A stretch of DNA of 64,000 bases, from assembly GCA_031277535.1 (NCBI GenBank), contig JAITMD010000003.1:62001-126000 (forward strand), read 5' to 3'. The DNA is from Flavobacteriaceae bacterium (GTDB lineage: Bacteria; Bacteroidota; Bacteroidia; Flavobacteriales; Flavobacteriaceae). The number at the start of each line of letters is the position of its first letter. The first letter of the stretch is position 1. Both the position numbers and the translations under genes were made by a program. Shown in pieces: positions 9,160 to 17,388 of this stretch. The notes under the pieces are model-generated. The model was not told where the DNA came from, made no database searches, and saw only the letters and a list, made by a program, of their open reading frames with translations.

Positions 9160-10338
9160 TTATGCTTTTTCAATTACGATAGCAGAAGCACCACCACCAC
9201 CATTACAGATAGCAGCTGCACCATATTTACCATTGTTTTGCTCTAATACGTTTAATAAAGTAACAACAATACGAGCTCCAGAACATCCAAGAGGGTGTCC
9301 TAAAGATACAGCTCCACCGTTTACGTTTATTTTATCAGCATTTAGATTTAAGATTTTAGCATTTGCTAATCCAACAACAGAGAAAGCTTCATTGAATTCA
9401 AAGAAGTCTACTTCGTCAATTGCGATATTTGCCTTTTTAAGTGCTTTTGGCAACGCTTTAGCAGGTGCAGTTGTAAACCATTGTGGTTCTTGTGCAGCAT
9501 CTGCATATCCTTTGATATAAGCCAATGGTTTTAAACCTAAAGCTTGTGCTTTTTCTTCACTCATAAGTACTACAGCTGCAGCACCATCATTGATTGTAGA
9601 AGCATTAGCTGCTGTTACAGTACCTTCTTTTGTGAAAGCAGCACGTAAAGAAGGAATTTTGTCTAACATTACATTAGTAAATTCTTCATCTTTAGAAACC
9701 ATTACAGGCTCTCCTTTTCTTTGAGGAACTGCTACTGGTACAATTTCATTGTCAAATTTACCTGCAGCCCAAGAGTTTGAAGAACGTTGATAAGATTGGA
9801 TAGCGAAAGCATCTTGCTCTTCTCTTGTAATTTTATATTCTGTAGCACATAAATCAGCTGCTACTCCCATTGCATTATTGTCGTATGCATCAACTAATCC
9901 GTCGTTTTGTAATCCGTCAATTAAAGTAGCAGGACCAAACTTATTTCCGTTTCTCATGTGGATGTAGTGAGGAATCATACTCATGTTTTCCATTCCTCCA
10001 GCAACTACTACTTCAGCATCTCCAGCCATAATAGCTTGAGCTCCTTGCATAATAGCTTTCATACCAGAAGCACATACTTTATTGATTGTAGTACAAGGAA
10101 CTTCGTTAGAAAGACCAGCATATAAAGCTGCTTGACGAGCTGGAGCTTGTCCTTCTCCTGCTTGTACCACATTCCCCATTATTACTTCGTCAACTAAGTT
10201 AACATCCATATTAATTTTATCTAAAGCTCCTTTAATAGCAGTAGCTCCTAATTTAGTAGCAGGTACTGTAGAAAGTGCTCCTAAGAAACTTCCTATTGGA
10301 GTTCTTGCTGCCGAAACGATTACTACTTTTTTACTCAT
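9160..10338 (-). CDS. Acetyl-CoA C-acetyltransferase (thiolase)
   Basis: A 392-residue thiolase that condenses two acetyl-CoA to acetoacetyl-CoA or cleaves 3-ketoacyl-CoA. The acyl-accepting Cys89 is in NKVCASGMKA; the second half carries NEAF, the GHPLGCSGAR histidine block and the CNGGGGASAI loop with the second catalytic Cys. The sequence VSAARTPIGSFLG at the N-terminus is typical of the biosynthetic/acetoacetyl class (AtoB/PhaA) rather than of FadA. It is monocistronic with its own terminator; no beta-oxidation partner is adjacent, so the physiological direction cannot be told from context. Confidence 0.95.
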   Translation of the reverse strand: MSKKVVIVSAARTPIGSFLGALSTVPATKLGATAIKGALDKINMDVNLVDEVIMGNVVQAGEGQAPARQAALYAGLSNEVPCTTINKVCASGMKAIMQGAQAIMAGDAEVVVAGGMENMSMIPHYIHMRNGNKFGPATLIDGLQNDGLVDAYDNNAMGVAADLCATEYKITREEQDAFAIQSYQRSSNSWAAGKFDNEIVPVAVPQRKGEPVMVSKDEEFTNVMLDKIPSLRAAFTKEGTVTAANASTINDGAAAVVLMSEEKAQALGLKPLAYIKGYADAAQEPQWFTTAPAKALPKALKKANIAIDEVDFFEFNEAFSVVGLANAKILNLNADKINVNGGAVSLGHPLGCSGARIVVTLLNVLEQNNGKYGAAAICNGGGGASAIVIEKA

Positions 10339-10385
10339 ATTCTATAGTCTTTAATTTTAGTTTTTGCGAATTTAAACAATATCAA

Positions 10386-10393
10386 CAAATATA
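10386..10393 (-). promoter_or_regulatory. -7 element upstream of the thiolase gene
   Basis: TATATTTG on the minus strand, 47 bases before the ATG. No -33 TTG at standard spacing, so this is a weak call. Confidence 0.4.
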
Positions 10394-10651
10394 CATTATT
10401 ATTTGAGTGGAAATAATAGGTGGTTAAACATCTTTAACAACTGTAGTTGTTCTTTAGTAAGTAGAGGGATGTTTTATTTTTTAGTTATAGCAACTTATAT
10501 TTTGAAGGCGAAGCTCAGGAATAGCGCGGGTTTGGTGTGTTTTTATTGAATGAGTGAAAAAAAGTAAAAAAAAGTTTTAAGCTTATGTGGTTGAAAAATA
10601 GTTACTTCTGTTTTTTGTATTGATTTTTTTTAATTTTTTTCTTCAAAAAGC
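10394..10651. other. Intergenic stretch without a gene
   Basis: Between the thiolase promoter region and the tRNA promoter I see no coding frame with flavobacterial codon use and no clear hairpin. It holds a short GC-richer patch around 10505-10535 of unknown meaning. Confidence 0.5.
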
Positions 10652-10682
10652 TTGCGTAGTAAGAAAAGACGTGCTACTTTTG
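10652..10682 (+). promoter_or_regulatory. Promoter of the tRNA cluster
   Basis: TTG (10652-10654), 20 bases, TACTTTTG (10675-10682): a full -33/-7 Bacteroidetes promoter, 33 bases upstream of the first tRNA. Confidence 0.8.
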
Positions 10683-10715
10683 CATCCGCATTAGAGAAGT
10701 AATTCTCCTTGCAAC

Positions 10716-10799
10716 GGAGAGGTGCCGGAGTGGTAACGGAGCAGATTGCTAATCTGTCATCGGGTAACCGATGCCAGGGTTCGAGTCCCTGTCTCTCCG
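10716..10799 (+). tRNA. tRNA-Ser (anticodon GCT)
   Basis: A type II tRNA of 84 bases: acceptor GGAGAGG/TCTCTCC, anticodon stem with loop TTGCTAA and anticodon GCT at 10748-10750, a long variable arm with six-bp stem CATCGG/CCGATG, and the T arm with GGTTCGAGTCC. The 3' CCA is not encoded. Confidence 0.97.
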
Positions 10800-10807
10800 C
10801 AGTTTTT

Positions 10808-10882
10808 CGGGGTGTAGCGTAGCCCGGTCATCGCGCCTGGTTTGGGACCAGGAGGTCGCAGGTTCGAATCCTGCCACCCCGA
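10808..10882 (+). tRNA. tRNA-Pro (anticodon TGG)
   Basis: A 75-base cloverleaf: acceptor CGGGGTG/CACCCCG, anticodon stem CCTGG/CCAGG with loop TTTGGGA (anticodon at 10843-10845), T arm GGTTCGAATCC. CCA is not encoded. An identical second copy lies at 62752-62826 on the other strand. Confidence 0.97.
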
Positions 10883-10906
10883 CTAAATAATCTTTTAGTA
10901 GATTAG

Positions 10907-10980
10907 GGTCCAATAGCTCAGCTGGATAGAGCAACTGCCTTCTAAGCAGTAGGTCTCAGGTTCGAATCCTGATTGGATCA
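10907..10980 (+). tRNA. tRNA-Arg (anticodon TCT)
   Basis: A 74-base cloverleaf: acceptor GGTCCAA/TTGGATC, D arm with AGCTCAGCTGGATAGAGC, anticodon stem ACTGC/GCAGT with loop CTTCTAA (anticodon 10941-10943), T arm GGTTCGAATCC. CCA is not encoded. Confidence 0.97.
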
Positions 10981-10981
10981 C

Positions 10982-11013
10982 AAAAGCCTTCACAATAGTG
11001 GAGGCTTTTTTGT
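10982..11013 (+). terminator. Terminator of the tRNA cluster
   Basis: A twelve-bp stem (AAAAGCCTTCAC / GTGGAGGCTTTT, one G-T pair) with a five-base loop is followed by T's, two bases after tRNA-Arg. Confidence 0.85.
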
Positions 11014-11109
11014 TTTTACCCACCAAAGAAGTAGAGAACCTAAGGATCCAGGATCAATCCTAAAAGTTGTGTTTATATAAAAAATGTAGTTAACCTACTC
11101 AAGAAAAAC

Positions 11110-11117
11110 TACCTTTG
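11110..11117 (+). promoter_or_regulatory. -7 element immediately before the DbpA-like helicase ATG
   Basis: TACCTTTG is followed by only four bases and then the ATG at 11122. With transcription normally starting a few bases after this element, the mRNA would have no 5' leader. No standard -33 TTG is visible. Confidence 0.55.
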
Positions 11118-11121
11118 CCCA

Positions 11122-12432
11122 ATGAATAAAAAAGAAATACTTCAAAACTTAAATATAGAGGCATTAAATGAAATGCAATCTAAAGCATTTGAGATGGCTC
11201 AAAAAAATAGTAATATTGTTCTTTTGTCACCTACAGGGTCAGGAAAAACATTAGCTTTTTTAATGCCTTTAGTACAGCGATTAGATTCTAATGTTAAGGG
11301 TGTACAAGCAGTGATAATTGTACCTACAAGAGAGCTTGCATTGCAAATAGAAACTGTTTTTAAAAAGATGGGCACAGGCTTTAAGATTAATGCTTGTTAT
11401 GGAGGACATTCTACTCAAACAGAATTAAAAAATTTTAGTACTCCACCAGCTGTTTTAGTTGGAACACCTGGGCGTTTAGCTTTTCATATAGAAGAAAATT
11501 CTTTTCATACAGCTACTGTAACAAGTTATGTCATCGATGAGTTTGACAAAGCACTGGAAATGGGATTTCAAGGGGATATGGATTATATTATTAACTCATT
11601 TGCTCAAATTTCATTTAGAATGTTGACTTCTGCTACTGCATTAAAAAAGATTCCAGCATTTACAGGAATAGTAAATCCAGCTTATATTCAATTTCTGAAA
11701 TCAGAAGAAGTACAGCCAGATTTAACTTTTAGTAAAGTATTATCTACAGCAGAGGAAAAGTTAGAAACAGTAATCCAATTGATTGGTAAGATAGGAAAAG
11801 ATACTATACTTATTTTTTGTAATCACAGAGATGCAGTTGCTCGTATCAGTGAAACCTTAACTAATAAAGGAGTAGCAAATAGTGCCTTTCACGGAGGATT
11901 AGTACAAGAAGATAGAGAAAGAGCTTTAATGAAATTTAGAAATAAAAGCTGTCATATCCTTATAGCAACTGATTTAGCTGCTCGAGGCCTTGATATTCCT
12001 GAAATAGGACATGTAATTCATTATCAGATACCAGAGAAAGAAGATGCTTTTATTCACCGCAATGGACGAACTGCACGTATGAAAACTTCAGGTAAAGCTT
12101 ATGTAATGGTAACGAATGAAGAGGTAATAGATTTTATTGACCCTGATATGCCAATTGAAGAGCTTAAAGGAACATATCAGATTGATAATAAAACTGCTTT
12201 TAAAACAATTTATATTAGTGCAGGTAAAAAGGATAAAGTGAACAAAGGTGATATTGTTGGGTATTTGATAAAAACAGGAGGACTAAATAAAGAAGATATA
12301 GGGTTGATTGATGTAAGAGATACACAAGCTTTTGTAGCAGTAACGTCTAATAGAATAAAAGCCCTATTAGCGACTCTTGAAAATACTAAAATCAAGAATA
12401 AAAAAGTAAAAATAGCGATCGCAAAAGATTAG
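11122..12432 (+). CDS. DbpA-like DEAD-box RNA helicase
   Basis: A 436-residue RNA helicase with motif I SPTGSGKT (36-43), PTREL, GTPGR, motif II DEFD at 139-142, a SAT motif, and ARGLD. Motif VI is HRNGRTAR rather than HRIGRTGR, but the arginines remain. After the two RecA lobes, residues from about 365 form the DbpA-type RNA-binding domain (IYISAGKKDKVNKGDIVGYL), which in the family binds a 23S rRNA hairpin, so a role in large-subunit assembly is likely. The start is fixed by the -7 element just upstream. The gene is monocistronic and ends in a strong terminator. Confidence 0.93.
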   Translation: MNKKEILQNLNIEALNEMQSKAFEMAQKNSNIVLLSPTGSGKTLAFLMPLVQRLDSNVKGVQAVIIVPTRELALQIETVFKKMGTGFKINACYGGHSTQTELKNFSTPPAVLVGTPGRLAFHIEENSFHTATVTSYVIDEFDKALEMGFQGDMDYIINSFAQISFRMLTSATALKKIPAFTGIVNPAYIQFLKSEEVQPDLTFSKVLSTAEEKLETVIQLIGKIGKDTILIFCNHRDAVARISETLTNKGVANSAFHGGLVQEDRERALMKFRNKSCHILIATDLAARGLDIPEIGHVIHYQIPEKEDAFIHRNGRTARMKTSGKAYVMVTNEEVIDFIDPDMPIEELKGTYQIDNKTAFKTIYISAGKKDKVNKGDIVGYLIKTGGLNKEDIGLIDVRDTQAFVAVTSNRIKALLATLENTKIKNKKVKIAIAKD

Positions 12433-12450
12433 TCTATTGAACGATTTAAT

Positions 12451-12487
12451 AATAAAATAGCCTGCAAGTACCGCAGGCTATTTTATT
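12451..12487 (+). terminator. Terminator after the DbpA-like helicase
   Basis: A perfect 15-bp stem (arms 12451-12465 and 12473-12487, core ATAGCCTGC/GCAGGCTAT) with a seven-base loop and A/T-rich ends. Confidence 0.85.
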
Positions 12488-12623
12488 ATAGGAAACAGAT
12501 GTTATGTCTATTAAAAAAAAATAGCGCGTAATACTTAAGAGTAGACTTGTTTTTTGGGAAGCATAGAATCAAATGAAAGCTATTATGTATAGCATGGTTT
12601 TGTCTATTTCTCTTTGTTTTTTA

Positions 12624-12654
12624 TTGTACAGTTTTTAGATCTTCTTTACTTTTG
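12624..12654 (+). promoter_or_regulatory. Promoter of the alpha/beta hydrolase
   Basis: TTG (12624-12626), 20 bases, TACTTTTG (12647-12654), 28 bases before the ATG. Confidence 0.75.
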
Positions 12655-12682
12655 AAACAAACGACAATAAAAAATAAAACAA

Positions 12683-13468
12683 ATGATTACAGCTATTCAA
12701 GATTGTGTTTTAGTGAACCAAAAACATGTTTTTTATAAACTTTTTTCATATCAAGGAAAAAGTAAGTATACTTTAGTTTTATTACACGATTCTTTAGGAT
12801 GTGTGACTCTTTGGAGAGATTGGCCTGAGTTGTTGGTAGAACATTTGCAATGCGATGTTGTAGTTTATGATAGAGTAGGTTACGGTTTGTCAGATAAGAT
12901 GAATACCACTAAAAGGGGAAATGACTATCTAAAGCAAGAAGCCATATTTTTAAAAGCTTTTTTAGCAGAAATAGAGCTAACAGAAGTTGCTTTATTTGGG
13001 CATAGTGATGGCGCTTCTATTGCTTTGTTGTTTGCCTCAATGTATCCAGAACAAACCTTAGCTTTAGTAGCTGAAGCAGCACATATATTTGTGGAGCCAA
13101 TTACCTTAAAAGGAGTACAAGCTGCTAAAACAGCTTACGAGACAACTGATCTTGGAGAACGCTTAATAAAATATCATGGAACTAAAGTAGATGATATTGT
13201 CAAAGCATGGGTAGATACTTGGTTATCTCCAGCCTATAAAGATTGGTCAGTGGAAGAAGAGATGAAACATATCACTTCCCCTTTGTTGTTTATACAAGGA
13301 GATCAGGATGAATATGGAAGTTTAGATCAGGTAGAAAAAACAATTTGTAAAGCACAAGGTGTCGCAGAAAAGGTAATCTTTGAAAATATAGGACATACTC
13401 CACATAAAGAATTGAAAGAAACAACTTTAGAAACTATTGTTTCTTTCTTTCAAAAACATATTGTTTAA
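12683..13468 (+). CDS. Alpha/beta hydrolase
   Basis: A 261-residue cytoplasmic hydrolase. The nucleophile elbow is GHSDGAS (Ser108), the oxyanion strand is LVLLHDSLG around 31-39, an acid candidate lies in GDQDEYG and the catalytic His in GHTPH near the C-terminus. The cap sequence and VYDRVGYGLSD motif match the family of epoxide hydrolase/haloperoxidase-like and ester hydrolases. The substrate cannot be told. It overlaps the convergent small gene by four bases, the two stop codons interleaving. Confidence 0.88.
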   Translation: MITAIQDCVLVNQKHVFYKLFSYQGKSKYTLVLLHDSLGCVTLWRDWPELLVEHLQCDVVVYDRVGYGLSDKMNTTKRGNDYLKQEAIFLKAFLAEIELTEVALFGHSDGASIALLFASMYPEQTLALVAEAAHIFVEPITLKGVQAAKTAYETTDLGERLIKYHGTKVDDIVKAWVDTWLSPAYKDWSVEEEMKHITSPLLFIQGDQDEYGSLDQVEKTICKAQGVAEKVIFENIGHTPHKELKETTLETIVSFFQKHIV

Positions 13469-13668
13469 AGTGCCATTAGTACTTCTATTTTGTCTTGGAA
13501 TAATTTGATTATTCGCGGGTCTTGTGCGTTAAGATAAGCTGCTTTCAAGCTGTTCAGATATTTTTCTAAGTTTGGTACTACACTTCCTTCTGTTATTTCA
13601 AAAGGAGTAGAAAGATTCTTAGCTCTAATTTTTTCAAAAGCAGTATTAATAAATTGTTCTTTATCCAT
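13465..13668 (-). CDS. Small conserved-looking protein of unknown function
   Basis: A 67-residue, mostly helical, hydrophilic product without cysteines or membrane segment. I do not recognise a family. Support for a real gene: an ATG start, a TATATTTG -7 element 23 bases upstream on the same strand, Lys/Glu/Leu-rich helical composition with aliphatic spacing (NLEKYLNSLKAAYL), and the tail-to-tail fit with the hydrolase gene. The alternative is that it is a chance frame. Confidence 0.6.
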   Translation of the reverse strand: MDKEQFINTAFEKIRAKNLSTPFEITEGSVVPNLEKYLNSLKAAYLNAQDPRIIKLFQDKIEVLMAL

Positions 13669-13690
13669 TGAATGGTTTTTATAATTGCTG

Positions 13691-13698
13691 CAAATATA
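13691..13698 (-). promoter_or_regulatory. -7 element of the small gene
   Basis: TATATTTG on the minus strand, 23 bases before the ATG at 13668; no clear -33. Confidence 0.4.
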
Positions 13699-13783
13699 AT
13701 TATAAATATTAGAGATGAAAGTAAGGAGCCTATACTACATGGAGACTTACGCTTTGTTGTGGTAGAGGAAAGATTTAAAAATT

Positions 13784-13815
13784 AAAAAGCACTTTAGGAT
13801 ACTAAAGTGCTTTTT
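13784..13815 (-). terminator. Terminator after the lytic transglycosylase
   Basis: A perfect 14-bp stem (AAAAAGCACTTTAG / CTAAAGTGCTTTTT) with a four-base loop. Confidence 0.85.
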
Positions 13816-13817
13816 GA

Positions 13818-14717
13818 TTAAATACCTTCTGTAGGTATTTCTATTTGATATGTTTTTCCGTTGACTTTTAGATTTGTACTTATCAACCAAGGATTATATA
13901 ATTTGATTAACTTGTAATTGATTCCTTGTTCTTTAGCAAATTTTGCTAAATCATCAATATCAGTACTTACTTCAATTTGTTTTGTTTTAACAGGTTTATA
14001 CATTTCCTGTATAGGCATTGCATAACCATATTTTTCAGGTGCCCCCATAATTTCTTTTAAGGCTAATATTCTAAATACATAACGAGAGGTTTCCTGGTTT
14101 AGATACATATCGTAATAGTTATCTACAAACTGAGATTCCATAGCTCGAGATATTCCTCCCATTCCTCTATTATAAGAAGCAGCAACTAAAGTCCAATTAC
14201 CAAATTTCTTATAAGCGTCATTAAAATATTTACATGCAGCTTCTGTTGCTTTTACTACATCATATCTTTCATCTACATATTCATCTACAGTCATTTTATA
14301 ATCTTTAGCAGTTCCCTTCATAAATTGCCAAAAACCACTTGCTCCAGCAGAGGATACAGCATTGGATAAAGTACTTTCAATAACACACAAGTATTTAAAA
14401 TCATCAGGTACCCCATTCTTTTTCAAAATAGGCTCAATAACAGGAAAGTAGCGCGCAGCTCTTTTTATAGTTACTACAGTAGTTGAATGTAAATTGGTGT
14501 TGATTATCATTTCTCTATCCAATCGCTCTTTTACATCAATTAAATGCATCGGAACTTTTTCTCCAGCGAAATTAATACTAAAGGGTAAAGGATAAATATG
14601 TTCTGTAGAATTGATATGATCTATTGTTGATTTATTTGTAGCTGTATTAGCCCATATATTTGTTGCAGAAACAAATAGAAGGGACATTGTAGTAATTGAT
14701 AATAATCTTTTTTTCAT
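13818..14717 (-). CDS. Lytic murein transglycosylase (SLT domain, MltD-like)
   Basis: Cleaves the glycan strand of peptidoglycan in the periplasm. A signal peptide (MKKRLLSITTMSLLFVSATNIWA) is followed by an SLT domain: catalytic Glu114 in the VIESTLSN segment, then the SSAGASGFWQFM block and the AASYNRGMGGI motif near residue 195. No LysM repeats are present, so at 299 residues it is shorter than E. coli MltD. It follows a hydrolase gene by three bases on the same strand and is very probably co-transcribed with it. Confidence 0.92.
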   Translation of the reverse strand: MKKRLLSITTMSLLFVSATNIWANTATNKSTIDHINSTEHIYPLPFSINFAGEKVPMHLIDVKERLDREMIINTNLHSTTVVTIKRAARYFPVIEPILKKNGVPDDFKYLCVIESTLSNAVSSAGASGFWQFMKGTAKDYKMTVDEYVDERYDVVKATEAACKYFNDAYKKFGNWTLVAASYNRGMGGISRAMESQFVDNYYDMYLNQETSRYVFRILALKEIMGAPEKYGYAMPIQEMYKPVKTKQIEVSTDIDDLAKFAKEQGINYKLIKLYNPWLISTNLKVNGKTYQIEIPTEGI

Positions 14718-14720
14718 GTT

Positions 14721-15380
14721 CTATTTAAGTATAATCTTTTCTAAGTTGTCATTAAACCATTTGTACTTTAAAAAAATCATTGCATGATTTCCTTTAGGTA
14801 TTGATATGGCATTTTTTACATATTTAAAAGGAAATAATTCATCTTTAGTTCCTTGTATTTGAATGGTATCTTTAAAGTCAGATGAAGGGTTCCAATTGAC
14901 AATTTCTCTTATACACCAATCAATATAATTTTTATCTCTAATGGTAATGTATCGATCATACAATTCCATTCTACTTTGTTTGGACGCATCTGTTGTGATG
15001 TGTACATATTGCTTAATAAGCTTTGTAAGATTACCCGTAGGCAATAGTTTGTAAGCCTTTGTATACTTTGCAAATTTGTATAAAGGAGGGTACTCTTTAT
15101 TAGAACGTGCACTTGATATAATAATTGTTTTACGTACAGTAATTTTCTTAGATATTTCTTGTGCAATAATTCCTCCGAATGACACACCAATAAGTATAGG
15201 ATTCGGATGGGTAATTTCTTTAATCATTCGATCAACATAGTTGTTAAGATTTTCCAAATGATCTACAGGTAGCCATTCTAAATAATAACATTCAAATAAA
15301 TCAGGGTTGAGGTGAATCCTTTCGAAAATAGCCGAGTTAGAGCACATACCTGGTATGAAATAAATAGGTATTTTGTTCAT
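14721..15380 (-). CDS. Alpha/beta hydrolase family protein
   Basis: From the chosen ATG the product has 219 residues. It shows a hydrolase core: the strand IPIYFIPGMCSN at the start (oxyanion region), the nucleophile elbow in LIGVSFGGI, an acid candidate in GTKDELFP and the His in KGNHAMIF near the C-terminus. A longer frame begins at 15449, but the extra 23 residues are unlike the family and precede the first core strand, so the ATG at 15380 is preferred. It lies three bases upstream of the transglycosylase gene and is likely to be in an operon with it. Substrate unknown. Confidence 0.8.
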   Translation of the reverse strand: MNKIPIYFIPGMCSNSAIFERIHLNPDLFECYYLEWLPVDHLENLNNYVDRMIKEITHPNPILIGVSFGGIIAQEISKKITVRKTIIISSARSNKEYPPLYKFAKYTKAYKLLPTGNLTKLIKQYVHITTDASKQSRMELYDRYITIRDKNYIDWCIREIVNWNPSSDFKDTIQIQGTKDELFPFKYVKNAISIPKGNHAMIFLKYKWFNDNLEKIILK

Positions 15381-15576
15381 TTTAAATAAATTAACATTTA
15401 AAAAAATGGTATTGTAATAAAAAATACCGAACTTTGATAAATATAACAATTTATAGGGAAGAGAGAAATAGTCGTTTTCTAAATTTCTCTTAAATATTAT
15501 TGTTGATTAATTGCTATGTTTCGATTGAATTTAGATAAGTGCTAAAACAGCTGAAACTTTAAAAACATATAATACA

Positions 15577-15858
15577 ATGGAAATTAAAAACAATGAGTTG
15601 CTTCGTCAGTTTGAATTAGAAACTGAACAAGGATTACTTAGTGTAGAGTACTCTCTTCAAGAGAGAAAGATTTTTTTAACGAAATGGAATGGGAATGAAG
15701 AGGAAAATCAAGATCAAGGAGCTGATTTTTTAAAAGCTATTTTAAGCTTTGTTGAAGAAAAACGCTTAAGAGTAGTTCCAACACATCCAAAGATTGTTTC
15801 TTTTTTTAGAAAGAATCCAGTGTACAAACATCTTTTACCTCCAGGTATTAGAATCTAA
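15577..15858 (+). CDS. Small GNAT-like (YjdJ/CG-type) protein
   Basis: A 93-residue product resembling the short GNAT acetyltransferases of the Acetyltransf_CG type. The C-terminal half shows the family block VVPTHPKIVSFFRKNPVYK. The usual acetyl-CoA-binding R/Q-x-x-G-x-G loop is not visible; the corresponding segment reads ENQDQGADFLKAIL. It may bind acetyl-CoA poorly or have another role. The gene is alone between the hydrolase operon and mtaB, and ends at a bidirectional terminator shared with mtaB. Confidence 0.75.
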   Translation: MEIKNNELLRQFELETEQGLLSVEYSLQERKIFLTKWNGNEEENQDQGADFLKAILSFVEEKRLRVVPTHPKIVSFFRKNPVYKHLLPPGIRI

Positions 15859-15942
15859 TAGCAACAGGCTAACCACAACAACACAAAAAGATTATTAATC
15901 TTTAAAAAGCACTGAACTTTTATTACGATGTATAGAAGTTAT

Positions 15943-15982
15943 AACAAAAGAGTCTAAAACTATAGTTTTAGACTCTTTTGTT
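15943..15982. terminator. Bidirectional terminator between the GNAT-like gene and mtaB
   Basis: A perfect 18-bp inverted repeat (arms 15943-15960 and 15965-15982) with a TATA loop; the arms contain AAGAGTCTAAAAC / GTTTTAGACTCTT. Confidence 0.85.
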
Positions 15983-15986
15983 ATTT

Positions 15987-17303
15987 TTAAAGGAAGTTTA
16001 TTCTTACAATTCCATCCTCATCTATCTTGGTTAATTCAACAGCGTGTAATGTGTTGACTAAAGCAGGATCCCAAGGTGTTTTTACTTTGACATAGTTTTC
16101 TGTAAAACCATGAATGTATCCTTCTTTATTCTCTCCTTCAAATAAAACGGTTTTGTGTTTACCTATTTGAGATTCATAAAAAGCACGACGTTTTTTTACA
16201 GAAAGTCCTCGCAACATTTTACTGCGTTTATTTCTCACATTCATAGGTACCACACCTTCCATATCTACAGCTTCTGTATTATCTCTTTCAGAATATGTGA
16301 ATACATGTAAGTAAGAGATATCTAATTCGTTTAAGAAATTATATGTTTCCAAAAATTTCTCATCTGTTTCTCCTGGAAAACCAACAATTACATCAACTCC
16401 AATGCAACAGTCAGGCATTACCTCTTTTATGTTTTCAACTCTTTCAACATACAGTTCGCGCAAATAACGACGTTTCATTTTTTTTAGAATATCGTTAGAT
16501 CCTGATTGTAATGGAATGTGAAAGTGAGGAACAAAAGTTCTGCTTTTTGAAACAAAATCGATTGTTTCGTTTTTCAATAAATTTGGTTCTATTGATGAAA
16601 TACGCAAACGTTCTATTCCTTCTACTTGATCTAATGCTTGTACTAATTCAAGGAAAGTGTGTTCGTGTTTTTTATTTCCAAACTCACCTTTTCCATAGTC
16701 TCCAATGTTTACACCTGTCAAAACAATTTCTTTAATGTTTTGAGCAGAAATCTCAGCAGCATTCTTTAATACATTTTCCATAGTATCACTACGAGAAATA
16801 CCACGAGCTAAAGGAATTGTACAATACGTACATTTGTAATCACAACCATCTTGTACTTTCAAGAAAGCTCTGGTACGGTCGCCAATAGAGTAACTACCAA
16901 CGTAAAAATCAGCTTCAGATATTTCGCAAGAGTGTACTTGCCCCATATCGTTTTTAGATAAATCGTTGATATAATCAGTTATTTTGAATTTTTCTGTTGC
17001 ACCAAGCACAAGATCTACTCCGTCAACAGCTGCTAATTCCTCAGGTTTTAACTGAGCATAGCATCCAACAGCAGCAATAAAGGCTTTGTCATTTTTCTTT
17101 TGAGCTTTTTTTACAATTTGTTTAAATTGTTTATCGGCATTTTCTGTTACCGAACATGTGTTGATAACATAGATATCTGCTTCCTCTTCAAACTCCACGC
17201 GGTCAAACCCTTCATCAGAGAAGTTTCTTGCAATAGTTGAAGTTTCGGAGAAGTTTAGTTTACAACCTAAGGTATAAAAAGCTACTTTTTTTCTATTTTC
17301 CAT
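15987..17303 (-). CDS. mtaB: tRNA t6A37 methylthiotransferase MtaB
   Basis: A radical-SAM enzyme that converts t6A to ms2t6A at position 37 of ANN-decoding tRNAs. The 438 residues show the MTTase domain with Cys14, Cys50 and Cys81 (first iron-sulfur cluster), the radical-SAM triad Cys154-x3-Cys158-x2-Cys161 in DGCDYKCTYC, and a C-terminal TRAM-like region. TLGCKLNFSE at the N-terminus separates MtaB from MiaB and RimO. It diverges from the peptide-binding lipoprotein gene. Confidence 0.94.
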   Translation of the reverse strand: MENRKKVAFYTLGCKLNFSETSTIARNFSDEGFDRVEFEEEADIYVINTCSVTENADKQFKQIVKKAQKKNDKAFIAAVGCYAQLKPEELAAVDGVDLVLGATEKFKITDYINDLSKNDMGQVHSCEISEADFYVGSYSIGDRTRAFLKVQDGCDYKCTYCTIPLARGISRSDTMENVLKNAAEISAQNIKEIVLTGVNIGDYGKGEFGNKKHEHTFLELVQALDQVEGIERLRISSIEPNLLKNETIDFVSKSRTFVPHFHIPLQSGSNDILKKMKRRYLRELYVERVENIKEVMPDCCIGVDVIVGFPGETDEKFLETYNFLNELDISYLHVFTYSERDNTEAVDMEGVVPMNVRNKRSKMLRGLSVKKRRAFYESQIGKHKTVLFEGENKEGYIHGFTENYVKVKTPWDPALVNTLHAVELTKIDEDGIVRINFL

Positions 17304-17324
17304 AATGTTTACCTACTATAGTAG

Positions 17325-17332
17325 TAACTTTG
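17325..17332 (+). promoter_or_regulatory. -7 element for the peptide-binding lipoprotein gene
   Basis: TAACTTTG, 56 bases before the ATG at 17389. No consensus -33. Confidence 0.5.
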
Positions 17333-17362
17333 AGCTATATTTACTTTCCTTTTTAAGGATGG

Positions 17363-17370
17363 CAAAGTTA
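17363..17370 (-). promoter_or_regulatory. -7 element for mtaB
   Basis: TAACTTTG on the minus strand, 60 bases before the mtaB ATG. It lies downstream of the divergent gene's -7 element, so the two transcripts would overlap at their 5' ends by roughly 20 bases. Confidence 0.5.
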
Positions 17371-17388
17371 CGTACAAAAATCGATTTG

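Noticed and set aside
10749..10934. 61-codon minus-strand frame across the tRNA genes
   Set aside because: It is antisense to tRNA-Ser, tRNA-Pro and part of tRNA-Arg; its residues come from tRNA complement and it is a known type of false gene.
14909..15190. 93-codon frame inside the minus-strand hydrolase gene
   Set aside because: Shadow frame of the hydrolase, which has the nucleophile elbow and a coherent fold.
17305..17388. Upstream start for the peptide-binding lipoprotein
   Set aside because: It would begin before the -7 element and put 28 residues in front of a complete lipoprotein signal peptide.
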